NCBI RefSeq assembly: GCF_025642255.1
Contig: NZ_CP106759.1
Location: forward strand, 1,143,501-1,207,500
Length of the DNA stretch: 64,000 nucleotides
Direction of reading: 5' to 3'
Source: Stenotrophomonas maltophilia
GTDB taxonomy: Bacteria > Pseudomonadota > Gammaproteobacteria > Xanthomonadales > Xanthomonadaceae
This document shows, piece after piece, positions 1 through 12,423 of the stretch (its first letter is position 1; every line of letters starts with the position of its first letter). The position numbers and the translations under genes are program-made. The notes under the pieces were generated by a model. That model saw nothing but the letters and a program-made list of their open reading frames with translations, had not been told where the DNA came from and made no database searches.

Positions 1-846
1 ATAGGCCGCTGCAGTTTCGGTGCCGTACTGGTTGACCATGGTCATCAGCAGGATCACCGACAGCGAGATCAGCACCATCTGCAGGCCCATCGGCACGCCT
101 TTGACCACCAATGCCTTGAGGATGGTCAGGTCCAGCTTGAACAGGCGCATGTCGGCGCGACCCAGCCACAGCGTGTGGCGCTTGTGCCGCATGTACAGCA
201 GCAGGCCGCCCAGCGAGAGGGTCTGCGACACCAGCGTGGCCCAGGCCGAACCGGCGATGCCCAGCTCCGGGAACGGACCCATGCCGAAGATCAGTACCGG
301 ATTCAATGCGATGTCTAGCACGACCGACAGCAGCAGGAAGCGGAACGGCGTACGCGAGTCACCGGCACCGCGCAGCGCGGCGCTGAGGAAGGCAAAGGCA
401 TACAACGTCGGCATGGCCAGGAAGATGATGCGCAGATAGGCCTCGGCCAGTGGCAGCGAGGCCGCCGGCGTGCCCATCGCCGCCAGCAGCGGATGGGCCA
501 TGAACCAGCCGGCGATGGCGATGATCGCCGACAGGCCGATGAAGAACGTGGCACTGGTGCCGACCACGCGCCGTGCCTGGGCGATATCCCGTGCACCGAT
601 GGCCTGGCCGATCAGGATGGTGGAGGCCATGCCGAAGCCGAACACCGAACCGATCAGGAAGAACATGATGTTGTTGGCGTTCGCGGTGGCAGTCAGTGCC
701 GCTTCGCCGAGGAAGCGCCCGACCCATACCGCGTTCACCGAACCGTTCAGCGACTGCGCGATGTTGCCCGCCAGGATCGGCAGCGAGAACAGCAGGAGAT
801 TGCGGCCGATCGGGCCGGCGGTCAGGTCAAGCGGCGCTTTGGCCAT
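1..846 (-). CDS. MATE family efflux transporter (3' part outside window)
   Basis: The reading frame runs from an ATG at 846 to the window edge, giving the first 282 residues, so the gene continues to the left. The product is a multidrug and toxic compound extrusion antiporter of the inner membrane, which exports cationic drugs or metabolites in exchange for Na+ or H+. The N-terminus (MAKAPLDLTAGPIGRNLLLF) is followed by the typical MATE opening segment with SLPILAGNIAQSLNGSVNAV and alternating hydrophobic helices, the G-x-G-x-A-x-x-x-L-I-G-Q-x-IGA stretch near residues 70-85, and the RGAGDSRTP loop after the fourth helix, all family hallmarks. Transcribed leftwards, it is divergent from the small lipoprotein gene at 936. 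Family assignment is firm; the substrate is unknown. Confidence 0.93.
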   Translation of the reverse strand, partial: MAKAPLDLTAGPIGRNLLLFSLPILAGNIAQSLNGSVNAVWVGRFLGEAALTATANANNIMFFLIGSVFGFGMASTILIGQAIGARDIAQARRVVGTSATFFIGLSAIIAIAGWFMAHPLLAAMGTPAASLPLAEAYLRIIFLAMPTLYAFAFLSAALRGAGDSRTPFRFLLLSVVLDIALNPVLIFGMGPFPELGIAGSAWATLVSQTLSLGGLLLYMRHKRHTLWLGRADMRLFKLDLTILKALVVKGVPMGLQMVLISLSVILLMTMVNQYGTETAAAY

Positions 847-935
847 GGGGTGGTGATCGAATCCTGGGAGGCGCACACTAGCACCAAGCCGGTTCGCGGG
901 ATGTGGCAATGCATCAACGACAGCAGGTGAGGTCG

Positions 936-1145
936 ATGACGTTGGCCTTGATTGGCGGCCTGTTGGCCGCATGTTCGTCGGGAGACCGGCTGGGCGATAC
1001 CCAGGTGCGGCCGACCGACCGCCCCGAATGTCTGGTCGGCAGCCAGCGCCAGGATCTCGCTGCCGGAGCACCGACCCTGATCGGGGGCAGCGGCTGCCGC
1101 ACCGACCCCGACAATCCGCGTCCCCTGAACAAGCGAACGGAGTAG
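936..1145 (+). CDS. small putative lipoprotein
   Basis: A 69-residue product beginning MTLALIGGLLAACSSGD. The short hydrophobic stretch ending in LLAAC is a good lipobox, so the mature protein would start at Cys14, be lipidated and leave about 55 polar residues in the periplasm. The ATG at 936 is preferred over in-frame GTG 903 and ATG 909 because AGGTGAGG lies directly upstream and because it puts the lipobox at the right distance from the N-terminus. The mature part holds two further cysteines and has no domain I recognise. It ends 9 bases before hslR and may be co-transcribed with it. No function is proposed. Confidence 0.65.
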   Translation: MTLALIGGLLAACSSGDRLGDTQVRPTDRPECLVGSQRQDLAAGAPTLIGGSGCRTDPDNPRPLNKRTE

Positions 1146-1154
1146 TACCTGCCG

Positions 1155-1562
1155 ATGCCTGAGCTTTCCCCGCTGTCGCCCAGTGTCCGCCTGGACATCT
1201 GGTTGTGGGCGGCCCGTTTCTTCAAGACCCGCAGCCTGGCCAAGCAGGCCATCGAAACCGGCAAGGTCAGCGTGGCCGGTCAGCGGCCGAAGTCCTCGCG
1301 CGCGGTGCGCGTGGGTGAGCACCTGCAGGTCGATCGCGGCGAGGAGCATTTCGAGATCCAGGTGATGGGCCTGAGCGACCAGCGCGGGCCTGCCCCGGTC
1401 GCGCACCAGCTGTATGCCGAGAGCGAGGCCTCGAAGGCACGGCGCGCCGAGCAGCGCGCACTGCGCATCGCCGCGCGCGACGGCTTCCAGCCACCGGAGC
1501 ACAAGCCGGACAAGCGCGCGCGGCGTCTGATCCGCGCGCTGGGCGACATCGACGCGCTGTAA
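1155..1562 (+). CDS. hslR: Hsp15-type S4 RNA-binding heat shock protein
   Basis: A 135-residue protein with an N-terminal S4 RNA-binding domain (about residues 10-75: VRLDIWLWAARFFKTRSLA, then KQAIETGKVSVAG and the GEHLQV strand) and a highly basic C-terminal tail rich in Arg and Lys, the architecture and length of Hsp15. In E. coli this protein binds 50S subunits carrying a stranded nascent chain and helps recycle them after heat stress. It is cytoplasmic. The start at ATG 1155 fits the usual few residues before the S4 domain. It follows the small lipoprotein gene closely and is convergent with katG, with REP elements between their 3' ends. Confidence 0.88.
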   Translation: MPELSPLSPSVRLDIWLWAARFFKTRSLAKQAIETGKVSVAGQRPKSSRAVRVGEHLQVDRGEEHFEIQVMGLSDQRGPAPVAHQLYAESEASKARRAEQRALRIAARDGFQPPEHKPDKRARRLIRALGDIDAL

Positions 1563-1578
1563 CGCGAACGCCCCCAAG

Positions 1579-1669
1579 GCAGCGCCGGGCCATGCCCGGC
1601 GAGCCCTTCAGTGGCAGCGCCGGGCCATGCCCGGTGGGCCTTCCGACAGCAGCGCCGGGCCTGCCGGTG
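1579..1669. repeat. cluster of three REP (SMAG-like) elements
   Basis: Three copies of gcagcgccgggccatgcccg-type hairpins start near 1579, 1614 and 1648; the third is shortened. Each can fold as GCCGGGC / GCCCGGC. They fill the space between the convergent 3' ends of hslR and katG. The same motif, with GTAG instead of GCAG at its start, recurs near 62 kb, and related copies are at 34.5 kb and 43.6 kb. This matches the GTAG-type REP family described in Stenotrophomonas. Confidence 0.85.
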
Positions 1670-1670
1670 A

Positions 1671-3917
<2,247 letters not shown>

Positions 3918-4013
3918 CTACCTGTGGACTGGCGAAAGGTGGAATCGGGGGAGGCCCGACCCACATTAGGTGGCGCCTGTGGATCGGTAAATTCGATTGA
4001 TTCAACCAATGCG

Positions 4014-4028
4014 ATAGTGGCTGTCTAT
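4014..4028 (-). promoter_or_regulatory. candidate OxyR half-element upstream of katG
   Basis: The sequence atagtggctgtctat is ATAG-N7-CTAT, the core dyad of an OxyR-binding element, about 100 bases before the katG start. A second dyad, ATTG-N7-CAAT (3996-4010), lies 3 bases away, closer than the 7-base spacing of the classical OxyR tandem site. OxyR control of katG is well established in proteobacteria; its operation here is inferred. Confidence 0.45.
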
Positions 4029-4058
4029 TAGGTCCGGGGCTTGTACGGGTGTGTGCGA

Positions 4059-4667
4059 TCAGCGCTTGAGCAACCCCGAGCCGAGCTTCAGCAGGTCGCT
4101 GGCCCCGAACTGGCCGTCGCCGTCCTGATCGAGCACACCGCCCAGCATGCTGCCGATGCCGCCGGACTGCTGCGCCTCCTGGCCGAGGGCGCTGCTGAGT
4201 TCGCTGGCGTTGCCCTGCTGGGCGAAGCGCTGGGCCAGGAAGGACATGACGATGGGCGCAAGGATCGCCAGCAGCTTGCCGGAGGTGCCGCTGTCCAGAC
4301 CGGTCTTCTGGCCAAGCACCTGCGCGGCCTGCGGCTGCTGGCCACCGAAGATGTGGCCGAGGATGCCGGCCCCATCGGTGGCGCCGCTGCCGCCGCCACC
4401 CATCACTGCGCCGAGGATGCTGCCGAGGTCGAAGCCGCCCCCCCCACCACTGCCCAGATGGTCACGCTGCAGCGCATTGAGCAGGGACTGCGCGCCCTGC
4501 GGCTCGCTGGCGTTCTGGCCCATTGCGCCCAGCAGCAGCGGCAAGGCGCTGCCCACCGCCTGGGTGGTCTGGCTGCTGTCCAGGCCGAGCTGCTGGGAAA
4601 CCTGCTGCAGGCCTTGCCCCTGCTGCAGCTGCTGGAAGAGGGATGCGGCGAGGGATTCGGTGTTCAT
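4059..4667 (-). CDS. DUF937 / YidB-like protein with an EF-hand-like loop
   Basis: A 202-residue protein that begins MNTESLAASLFQQL; ATG 4667 is chosen over an upstream ATG because GGAGA precedes it. It is rich in Gln, Gly, Ser and Ala, with the DUF937 pattern of short amphipathic helices and Gly-rich linkers (GSGGGGG near residue 80; SILGAVMGGGGSG). Near the C-terminus is DQDGDGQFGASD, a match to the DxDxDGxxxxxD calcium-binding loop, as often seen in this family. It has no signal peptide or membrane segment. YidB-like proteins have no settled function. It lies between katG and mutS on the same strand, with about 140 bases before mutS, so it could be transcribed alone. Confidence 0.72.
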   Translation of the reverse strand: MNTESLAASLFQQLQQGQGLQQVSQQLGLDSSQTTQAVGSALPLLLGAMGQNASEPQGAQSLLNALQRDHLGSGGGGGFDLGSILGAVMGGGGSGATDGAGILGHIFGGQQPQAAQVLGQKTGLDSGTSGKLLAILAPIVMSFLAQRFAQQGNASELSSALGQEAQQSGGIGSMLGGVLDQDGDGQFGASDLLKLGSGLLKR

Positions 4668-4805
4668 GGCGGTCTCCGTTCTGTGAAGGAAGGACCGCCC
4701 GAGCATAACGCCGCCTGCACGACGGAAATGCGAAGGCTGCCGGGCGCAGGCTCGCTCTGACCGGGGGCGGGAGGGGGGGCCGGCGTTGCGCCGGTCCCAT
4801 GCCGG

Positions 4806-7427
<2,622 letters not shown>

Positions 7428-7655
7428 GAGAGCTTCCTACCGGTTGTAGCGGTCGATCCGGGGCCACGCCGGCGGCAGTGACTCAAACAGGATCACATTG
7501 ATGGCGCGACAGGCACACAGCGGATCGACCATGGATACGGTTGTTGCGACGCAGGCAGATGCCCGGCGCCGCCGACGCACCAAGTTTAAGCCGACCTACC
7601 GGCAAATCTGCCAACGGGGCATTATCGGCTGAGACATCACGCAGGAGATGGAGCT

Positions 7656-8231
7656 GTGACGCGGCGATTCGGTCCATTGTGGGTGATTGCAATCCTCTTC
7701 GCGCCCCTGGCTGCCAGCGGTGGGACGCCCACTGACGCAGAGCTGCGCGGTGAGCTCCTGCGGATGAAGGATGCCGATCAGGCGGTGCGGGACCTTCCGC
7801 TGACCACCGAGGGCGAGGAGAGGGTGCTCAGTGCCGTCGATGCGGTGCACACCGCTCGGCTGAAGGCGATCGTTGCGGCCCATGGCTGGCCGACCGTGGC
7901 GCAGGTGGGCCAGGACGGGGCGGACGCGGCCTGGCTGCTGGCCCAGCATGCCGACAAGGATCCGGCGTTCCAGCGCTCTGTTGCCGAAGCCATGGAGCCC
8001 TTGGTAGCGACGGGGCAGGTCAAAGCGTCCAGTTACGCCTACCTCTGGGACCGCACCCACGACCCCCAGCGCTATGGAACGCAGGGGCGTTGTGCAGACC
8101 CGGGGCGTTGGGAGCCACGTGCGGTTGAAGCACCTGAGACGCTTGACGAGCGTCGCGCTCGAATGGGCCTGGCGCCCATGGCGGAGTATCAAGCGATGGT
8201 CTCCAGGCATTGCGGGCAGTTTGGGCGTTAA
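7656..8231 (+). CDS. exported DUF6624-like protein
   Basis: A 191-residue product starting from GTG 7656 behind a GGAG-type ribosome site. The N-terminus is a signal peptide (RRFGPLWVIAILFAPLAASG). The body has the pattern AWLLAQHADKDPAFQ, then a helical segment, then QRYGTQGRC, which resembles the DUF6624 family, whose members have no known activity. It probably acts in the periplasm or is secreted. The gene is monocistronic between mutS (divergent) and the M16 peptidase. The family call is from memory of the HADxDPxFQ and QRYGTQ motifs and should be treated as moderate. Confidence 0.6.
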   Translation: MTRRFGPLWVIAILFAPLAASGGTPTDAELRGELLRMKDADQAVRDLPLTTEGEERVLSAVDAVHTARLKAIVAAHGWPTVAQVGQDGADAAWLLAQHADKDPAFQRSVAEAMEPLVATGQVKASSYAYLWDRTHDPQRYGTQGRCADPGRWEPRAVEAPETLDERRARMGLAPMAEYQAMVSRHCGQFGR

Positions 8232-8383
8232 GATCGGATCAGCAGTTGGGGCACTGCGCGCGGCGAGGCAGGGGTGAGGCCTGATTTTCTGAAATGGACC
8301 TTGGCAGCCCCAGACAACTCCGGTGGGCCAACGTGGTGTTGCAGGGCTTGCGGGTGGGCAACGACTGGGCGGGGGATGGACGC

Positions 8384-11248
8384 ATGAGCGCTTTCGTAGG
8401 TGGTGCGAAGAGGCTGCTTTGGACGGTGCTGGCAGTGGGCACTTTCACGGTGCCAGTGGCTGCGCGCGACATGGAAGCGGGGTTGCACGCTCCGGCTGCA
8501 GCCCCGCACGCGATGGACATCCCCTTCGAGCGCTTCACGCTCCCCAATGGGCTGCGTGTCATCGTGCACACCGACCGGAAGGCCCCCATCGTGGCTGTCC
8601 ACGTGTGGTATCAGGTCGGATCCGGCGATGAGCCTGCCGGTCGCACGGGTTTTGCGCACCTCTTCGAGCATTTGATGTTCCGCGGCACCGAGCATTACCG
8701 CGACGCCTACTACGGCCCGCTGCAACGCGTGGGCGCCACCGACGTCAATGCCACGGTTACGCCGGAGCGCACCAACTACATGCAGGTGGTTCCATCGACG
8801 GCGCTGGACCTGGCGCTCTGGATGGAGTCCGATCGCATGGGTCATCTGCTGGGTGCCATCGATCAGAAGGCGCTGGATACCGAACGGGGCATTGTCGAGA
8901 ACGAGAAGCTGCAGCGGCGTGGCGTGCCTTACGGACTCGTATGGGAGCAGCTTTCCCGTTCAAGCTACCCGCCGGGGCACCCGTACCATCATTCGACCTT
9001 CGGATCCGCACGCGATCTGCAGGCGGCCACACTTGCCGACGTCCAGGATTGGTTCCGGACCTGGTACGGCCCAAACAACGCGGTGCTGGTGCTGTCAGGC
9101 GATGTCGGCGTTGAAGAGGCCAGGAAGAAGGTCGAGTCCCATTTCGGGCATATCCCAGCGGCGCCCGACGTAACAAGGGATCCCGTGGACGTCGCCAAGC
9201 GGGCTTCCACCACCCGGGAAACGTTGTCCGATCAGGTCCCTCAAGCGCGCGTTCACCGCACATGGAACATCGCAGCTCGTGGGACGCCGGACTTTGATCA
9301 ACTGCGGGTGTTGGCTCACATTCTGGGAGGAGGCAATGCCTCCCGGCTGGGCAAGCGCCTGGTGCACTCCGATCAACTTGCCACTGACGTCACGGCAGAG
9401 GCAGGGGGGCAGCTCGGATCGCGCTTCATGATCGTCGCCAACGTGCGCGACGGTGTCGACCCGTCGGCCGTGGAAACCGCCATCGAGGTGGAGCTTCAGC
9501 GTCTGCTGAAGGAAGGCCCCACCCTCGATGAGGTGCAACGTGCGCGGACCGCGATGCGGGCCGAGTTCGTGAAGAGCATCGAGCGTAACGGTGGGATGGA
9601 CGGCAAGGCAGAAGTGCTCGCCGCCTGTGAGGTATTTGAAGGCGATGCAGGCTGTTATCGGCGGTCCGCTGACGTGGTGGCAGCAGCCGCGCCCGACCAG
9701 CTGGTTCGCGTCGCTCGCCGTTGGCTGGGGCAGGGGGATCACATCCTGACGGTCATTCCAGGTGCCCGCGCTGCGTTCGCTGAGGAGGCCGAGCCGGCTG
9801 ACGCGGTGTCCCACGCGCAAAGCCCAGGCAAAAGCCATCGCGCTGCAGCACCGGGCGTGGATCGCAGCGCAGGGCCGCCGTTTCCTGGAAGCTATCCGGA
9901 GTTGAGATTCCCTGCGATCGAGCGGGCGGCGCTGTCGAACGGCACCCACGTGATACTGGCTCGACGGGAGGACGTCCCGCTTGTTCGCATGTCGTATCAG
10001 TTCCCGGTGGATCCCGCGGCAACTGCGGGTCTGGCAGACATGGCGTTCAGCATGCTGGCGGAGGGGGCAGGGGATTACGATGCCCTGGCGTTCGCGGCGC
10101 GCGCTGAATCGCTGGGGGCGGAGCTGGGTTCCAGTGTCGACGTGGGCAGCGGCGCGGTGACCCTGGCCGGTCTCAGAGACACGCTTGACGATTCGGTTGC
10201 GCTGTACGCGGACATGTTGCGCCGACCGCGTTTTGAGCCGGCAGCAATGGAGCGCATGCGTGTGGGCAGGCAGGGCGCCCTTCGAGAGGACGCGGCCAAC
10301 CCGCAACGCTTGGCCACGAGCCTTCTCCCTGCATTGCTGTTCGGGCTGGATCACCCCTACGCGCAAGCCTTCGGACGCGGCACCGTGGCCTCCGTGGAGG
10401 CTTTGCGCCGCGATGACCTCGTGGAGTTCCACCGCGCCTGGATCCGACCGGAGCGGGGCACGCTTGTCGTGGTCGGGGATACGACGCTCCAGGAGCTGAT
10501 CCCGGTCCTTGAGAGGCATCTGGGCGACTGGCGCGGGTCGGGTGGGATCCCTGAGGTGCGCATCGACGACCGCCTGCCCGCGCAGGCGAGGCCACGGGTG
10601 TTTCTGGTCGACAGCCCTGGCGCTCTGCAGGCCACCCTGGTGGCCGGGCAGCTGGTCGCGCCGAGTTCAGACCCCCGGACGTTGGCCTTCGAGGTCGCCA
10701 ATTCCGTCCTCGGGGGATCGCCAAGCGCGCGCCTCAACATGAATCTGCGAGAGGCCAAGGGCTGGTCCTACGGCGTGATCTCCAGTGCCGCCAATGCCCC
10801 GATAGCGCGACCCTGGCGCGTGGTGGCGCCGGTGCAGTCCGACCGCGTGGCGGAGGCCATGGCGGAGATTCAGCGCGAGATTGCGGAGTACGCGTCCGGA
10901 CCGGCGCCTGCCAGGCAGGACGAGGTTGCACGCTTCCGGGACAGCCAGGTGCGGCGTCTGGCGGGCAGTTTCGAGACGCGGGAGGCCGTCGCCTCGGAGA
11001 TCGCAGACATCGTGCGGTTCGACCGGCCAGACGATTGGACCACACAGCGCAGCAGCGCTCTCCGACAACTCGATCTCAACGAGGTCCGGGCCGCTGCTGC
11101 CGCGCTGGATGCCGACGGGTTGACGTGGGTCGTGGTGGGTGACCTGTCCCGTGTCGAGGCACCCGTGCGCGCCATGGGCTTCGGGGAGGCAACAGTGGTT
11201 GACTCACAAGGACGTCGTATCGGCGGGCGGCCCGACGAGACGCGCTGA
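8384..11248 (+). CDS. M16 zinc peptidase, active and inactive halves fused
   Basis: A 954-residue secreted metallopeptidase of the insulinase/pitrilysin type. ATG 8384 is chosen because GGGGGATGG precedes it and it opens a signal peptide (AKRLLWTVLAVGTFTVPVAA); an ATG 90 bases upstream is in frame but gives no clean signal. The first half holds the inverted zinc motif H92-L-F-E95-H96 and the third ligand E172 in GIVENEK. The second half (about residues 520-954) has the M16 fold pattern, including the R/Y-type motif near LNMNLREAKGWSYG, but lacks HxxEH, so it serves as the inactive partner. This two-in-one form is known in Xanthomonadaceae. It likely degrades peptides in the periplasm. Followed by a convergent gene 18 bases on. 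Confidence 0.9.
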   Translation: MSAFVGGAKRLLWTVLAVGTFTVPVAARDMEAGLHAPAAAPHAMDIPFERFTLPNGLRVIVHTDRKAPIVAVHVWYQVGSGDEPAGRTGFAHLFEHLMFRGTEHYRDAYYGPLQRVGATDVNATVTPERTNYMQVVPSTALDLALWMESDRMGHLLGAIDQKALDTERGIVENEKLQRRGVPYGLVWEQLSRSSYPPGHPYHHSTFGSARDLQAATLADVQDWFRTWYGPNNAVLVLSGDVGVEEARKKVESHFGHIPAAPDVTRDPVDVAKRASTTRETLSDQVPQARVHRTWNIAARGTPDFDQLRVLAHILGGGNASRLGKRLVHSDQLATDVTAEAGGQLGSRFMIVANVRDGVDPSAVETAIEVELQRLLKEGPTLDEVQRARTAMRAEFVKSIERNGGMDGKAEVLAACEVFEGDAGCYRRSADVVAAAAPDQLVRVARRWLGQGDHILTVIPGARAAFAEEAEPADAVSHAQSPGKSHRAAAPGVDRSAGPPFPGSYPELRFPAIERAALSNGTHVILARREDVPLVRMSYQFPVDPAATAGLADMAFSMLAEGAGDYDALAFAARAESLGAELGSSVDVGSGAVTLAGLRDTLDDSVALYADMLRRPRFEPAAMERMRVGRQGALREDAANPQRLATSLLPALLFGLDHPYAQAFGRGTVASVEALRRDDLVEFHRAWIRPERGTLVVVGDTTLQELIPVLERHLGDWRGSGGIPEVRIDDRLPAQARPRVFLVDSPGALQATLVAGQLVAPSSDPRTLAFEVANSVLGGSPSARLNMNLREAKGWSYGVISSAANAPIARPWRVVAPVQSDRVAEAMAEIQREIAEYASGPAPARQDEVARFRDSQVRRLAGSFETREAVASEIADIVRFDRPDDWTTQRSSALRQLDLNEVRAAAAALDADGLTWVVVGDLSRVEAPVRAMGFGEATVVDSQGRRIGGRPDETR

Positions 11249-11266
11249 GTCGCACACTCCTTCGGT

Positions 11267-11548
11267 TCAGGCCGATGGTGGAGGGGAGCGAATGCCGGCC
11301 AGCGGATCCCGCAGGATGCCGAGCCAAGGCTCGACGATCTGCTCGAATGCAAAAACGTGTTCCCGGTGCAGGTCCATGCCGCTGAGGTAGTGGCGGATGC
11401 TGCGTTCGAATTCATCGGCCGCGTCCAGATTGCCTGCGTTCGTGCGGAGCAGAAGAACGGTGGCCGCTTCCAGTGCCGCCACACGGACATGCATCCGGTT
11501 CATGGCCCCCTGGAGGCGCAGCAAGGCATCCCGCGTCTCAGTGTTCAT
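11267..11548 (-). CDS. small helical protein of the CheW-like operon
   Basis: A 93-residue, cysteine-free, mostly helical product (MNTETRDALLRLQGAMNRMH, then VRVAALEAATVLLLRTN). Its ATG at 11548 overlaps the end of the CheW-like gene by 11 bases and has CGGGAGG inside that gene, so translation is probably coupled. I do not recognise a domain. The heptad-like leucines in residues 9-40 suggest a helical bundle or coiled coil, which would suit a partner or anchor of the CheW-like protein. This role is inference from position only. Confidence 0.6.
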   Translation of the reverse strand: MNTETRDALLRLQGAMNRMHVRVAALEAATVLLLRTNAGNLDAADEFERSIRHYLSGMDLHREHVFAFEQIVEPWLGILRDPLAGIRSPPPSA

Positions 11549-12311
11549 CGGACCTCCCGGGGAAGATCGCTGCATCGGTCCGCGAACCTGCGAGCCGCCG
11601 CTGGAGAGTGAGAGCGACGCTCGGATCAATGAGGGCAACCTCCTGGTTGGATGCCAGGCAGACCCGGTGGCTGCAGAGCGGCAATCCCTGCCCATCGTTG
11701 CTGATGGGGTGGACGTGGCCGAGCGGGACACTCTCGATGGTGAGCACCTCGTCAAGCGCCAGGGCGACAAGCTGGACGCCAGCCTGCACCAGCAGCATCG
11801 CCGGGCAGCGGGCACCGCAGCGGGTGCCGCCCGTGACAAGGCCAAGATCCACGACGGGCACCGTCTGCCCGCGTACGGACACGCTGGACAGGCCGTCCGT
11901 ACCCCGGGTTAGAGCCTCCGGACCACGTATTTCCACCGCCGATTCAACATCGATCCCGAACAGCGCCGCACCGGCACGAACAACCACAAGTTCCAGGAAC
12001 GGCTGCGGTGACGCGTGGTGAGCGGGAGCGGCGGCAAGCGGGAGGGCACTGTGGTCGATGGCATCCGCGCGGGGCAACCGCTTGACGAACTCCTCGAAGC
12101 GCATGCGGCTGACCGCCTGCCGGTTGTGGCAGCAGGGGCAGACCAGGATCCCTGCGCCACGCAGATCGGTCAGGCCTGCGCCCGCCTTCAGCATCGAGGT
12201 GTGGTTGCATGCACGGCATGTTGCTTGCACTGCGTGCAGGCGTGTCAGCGCTCCTTCAGTGGTCAGGTCTCCCTGAACAAGGCGAAGCAGAAAGGAACCT
12301 GTGTTGGCCAC
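11538..12311 (-). CDS. CheW-like scaffold protein with N-terminal cysteine pairs
   Basis: A 257-residue protein read from GTG 12311. The C-terminal two thirds (about residues 90-230) follow the CheW fold pattern: LELVVVRAGAALFGIDVESA, then VEIRGP, then SVRGQTVPVVDLG, AMLLVQAGVQLVALALDEVL and a final strand before NQEVALIDP. Ordinary CheW proteins couple receptors to CheA. The N-terminal 80 residues are unusual: C32-x2-C35 and C58-P-C60-C61-H form a likely zinc ribbon. It sits downstream of an EAL phosphodiesterase and overlaps a small helical gene, with no CheA or receptor nearby. A link between a chemosensory-type scaffold and c-di-GMP turnover is plausible but inferred. Confidence 0.78.
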   Translation of the reverse strand: MANTGSFLLRLVQGDLTTEGALTRLHAVQATCRACNHTSMLKAGAGLTDLRGAGILVCPCCHNRQAVSRMRFEEFVKRLPRADAIDHSALPLAAAPAHHASPQPFLELVVVRAGAALFGIDVESAVEIRGPEALTRGTDGLSSVSVRGQTVPVVDLGLVTGGTRCGARCPAMLLVQAGVQLVALALDEVLTIESVPLGHVHPISNDGQGLPLCSHRVCLASNQEVALIDPSVALTLQRRLAGSRTDAAIFPGRSDEH

Positions 12312-12423
12312 TGGCAGACTTCTCGGATGGATCAGGAGCAGGCAACTGCCCCGGGATTCTCGGCGGCTTCCATGAAGGGATCAAACGCACGCCGCGCAGT
12401 CCATCCGCGGGTGCAGGCCTGGC

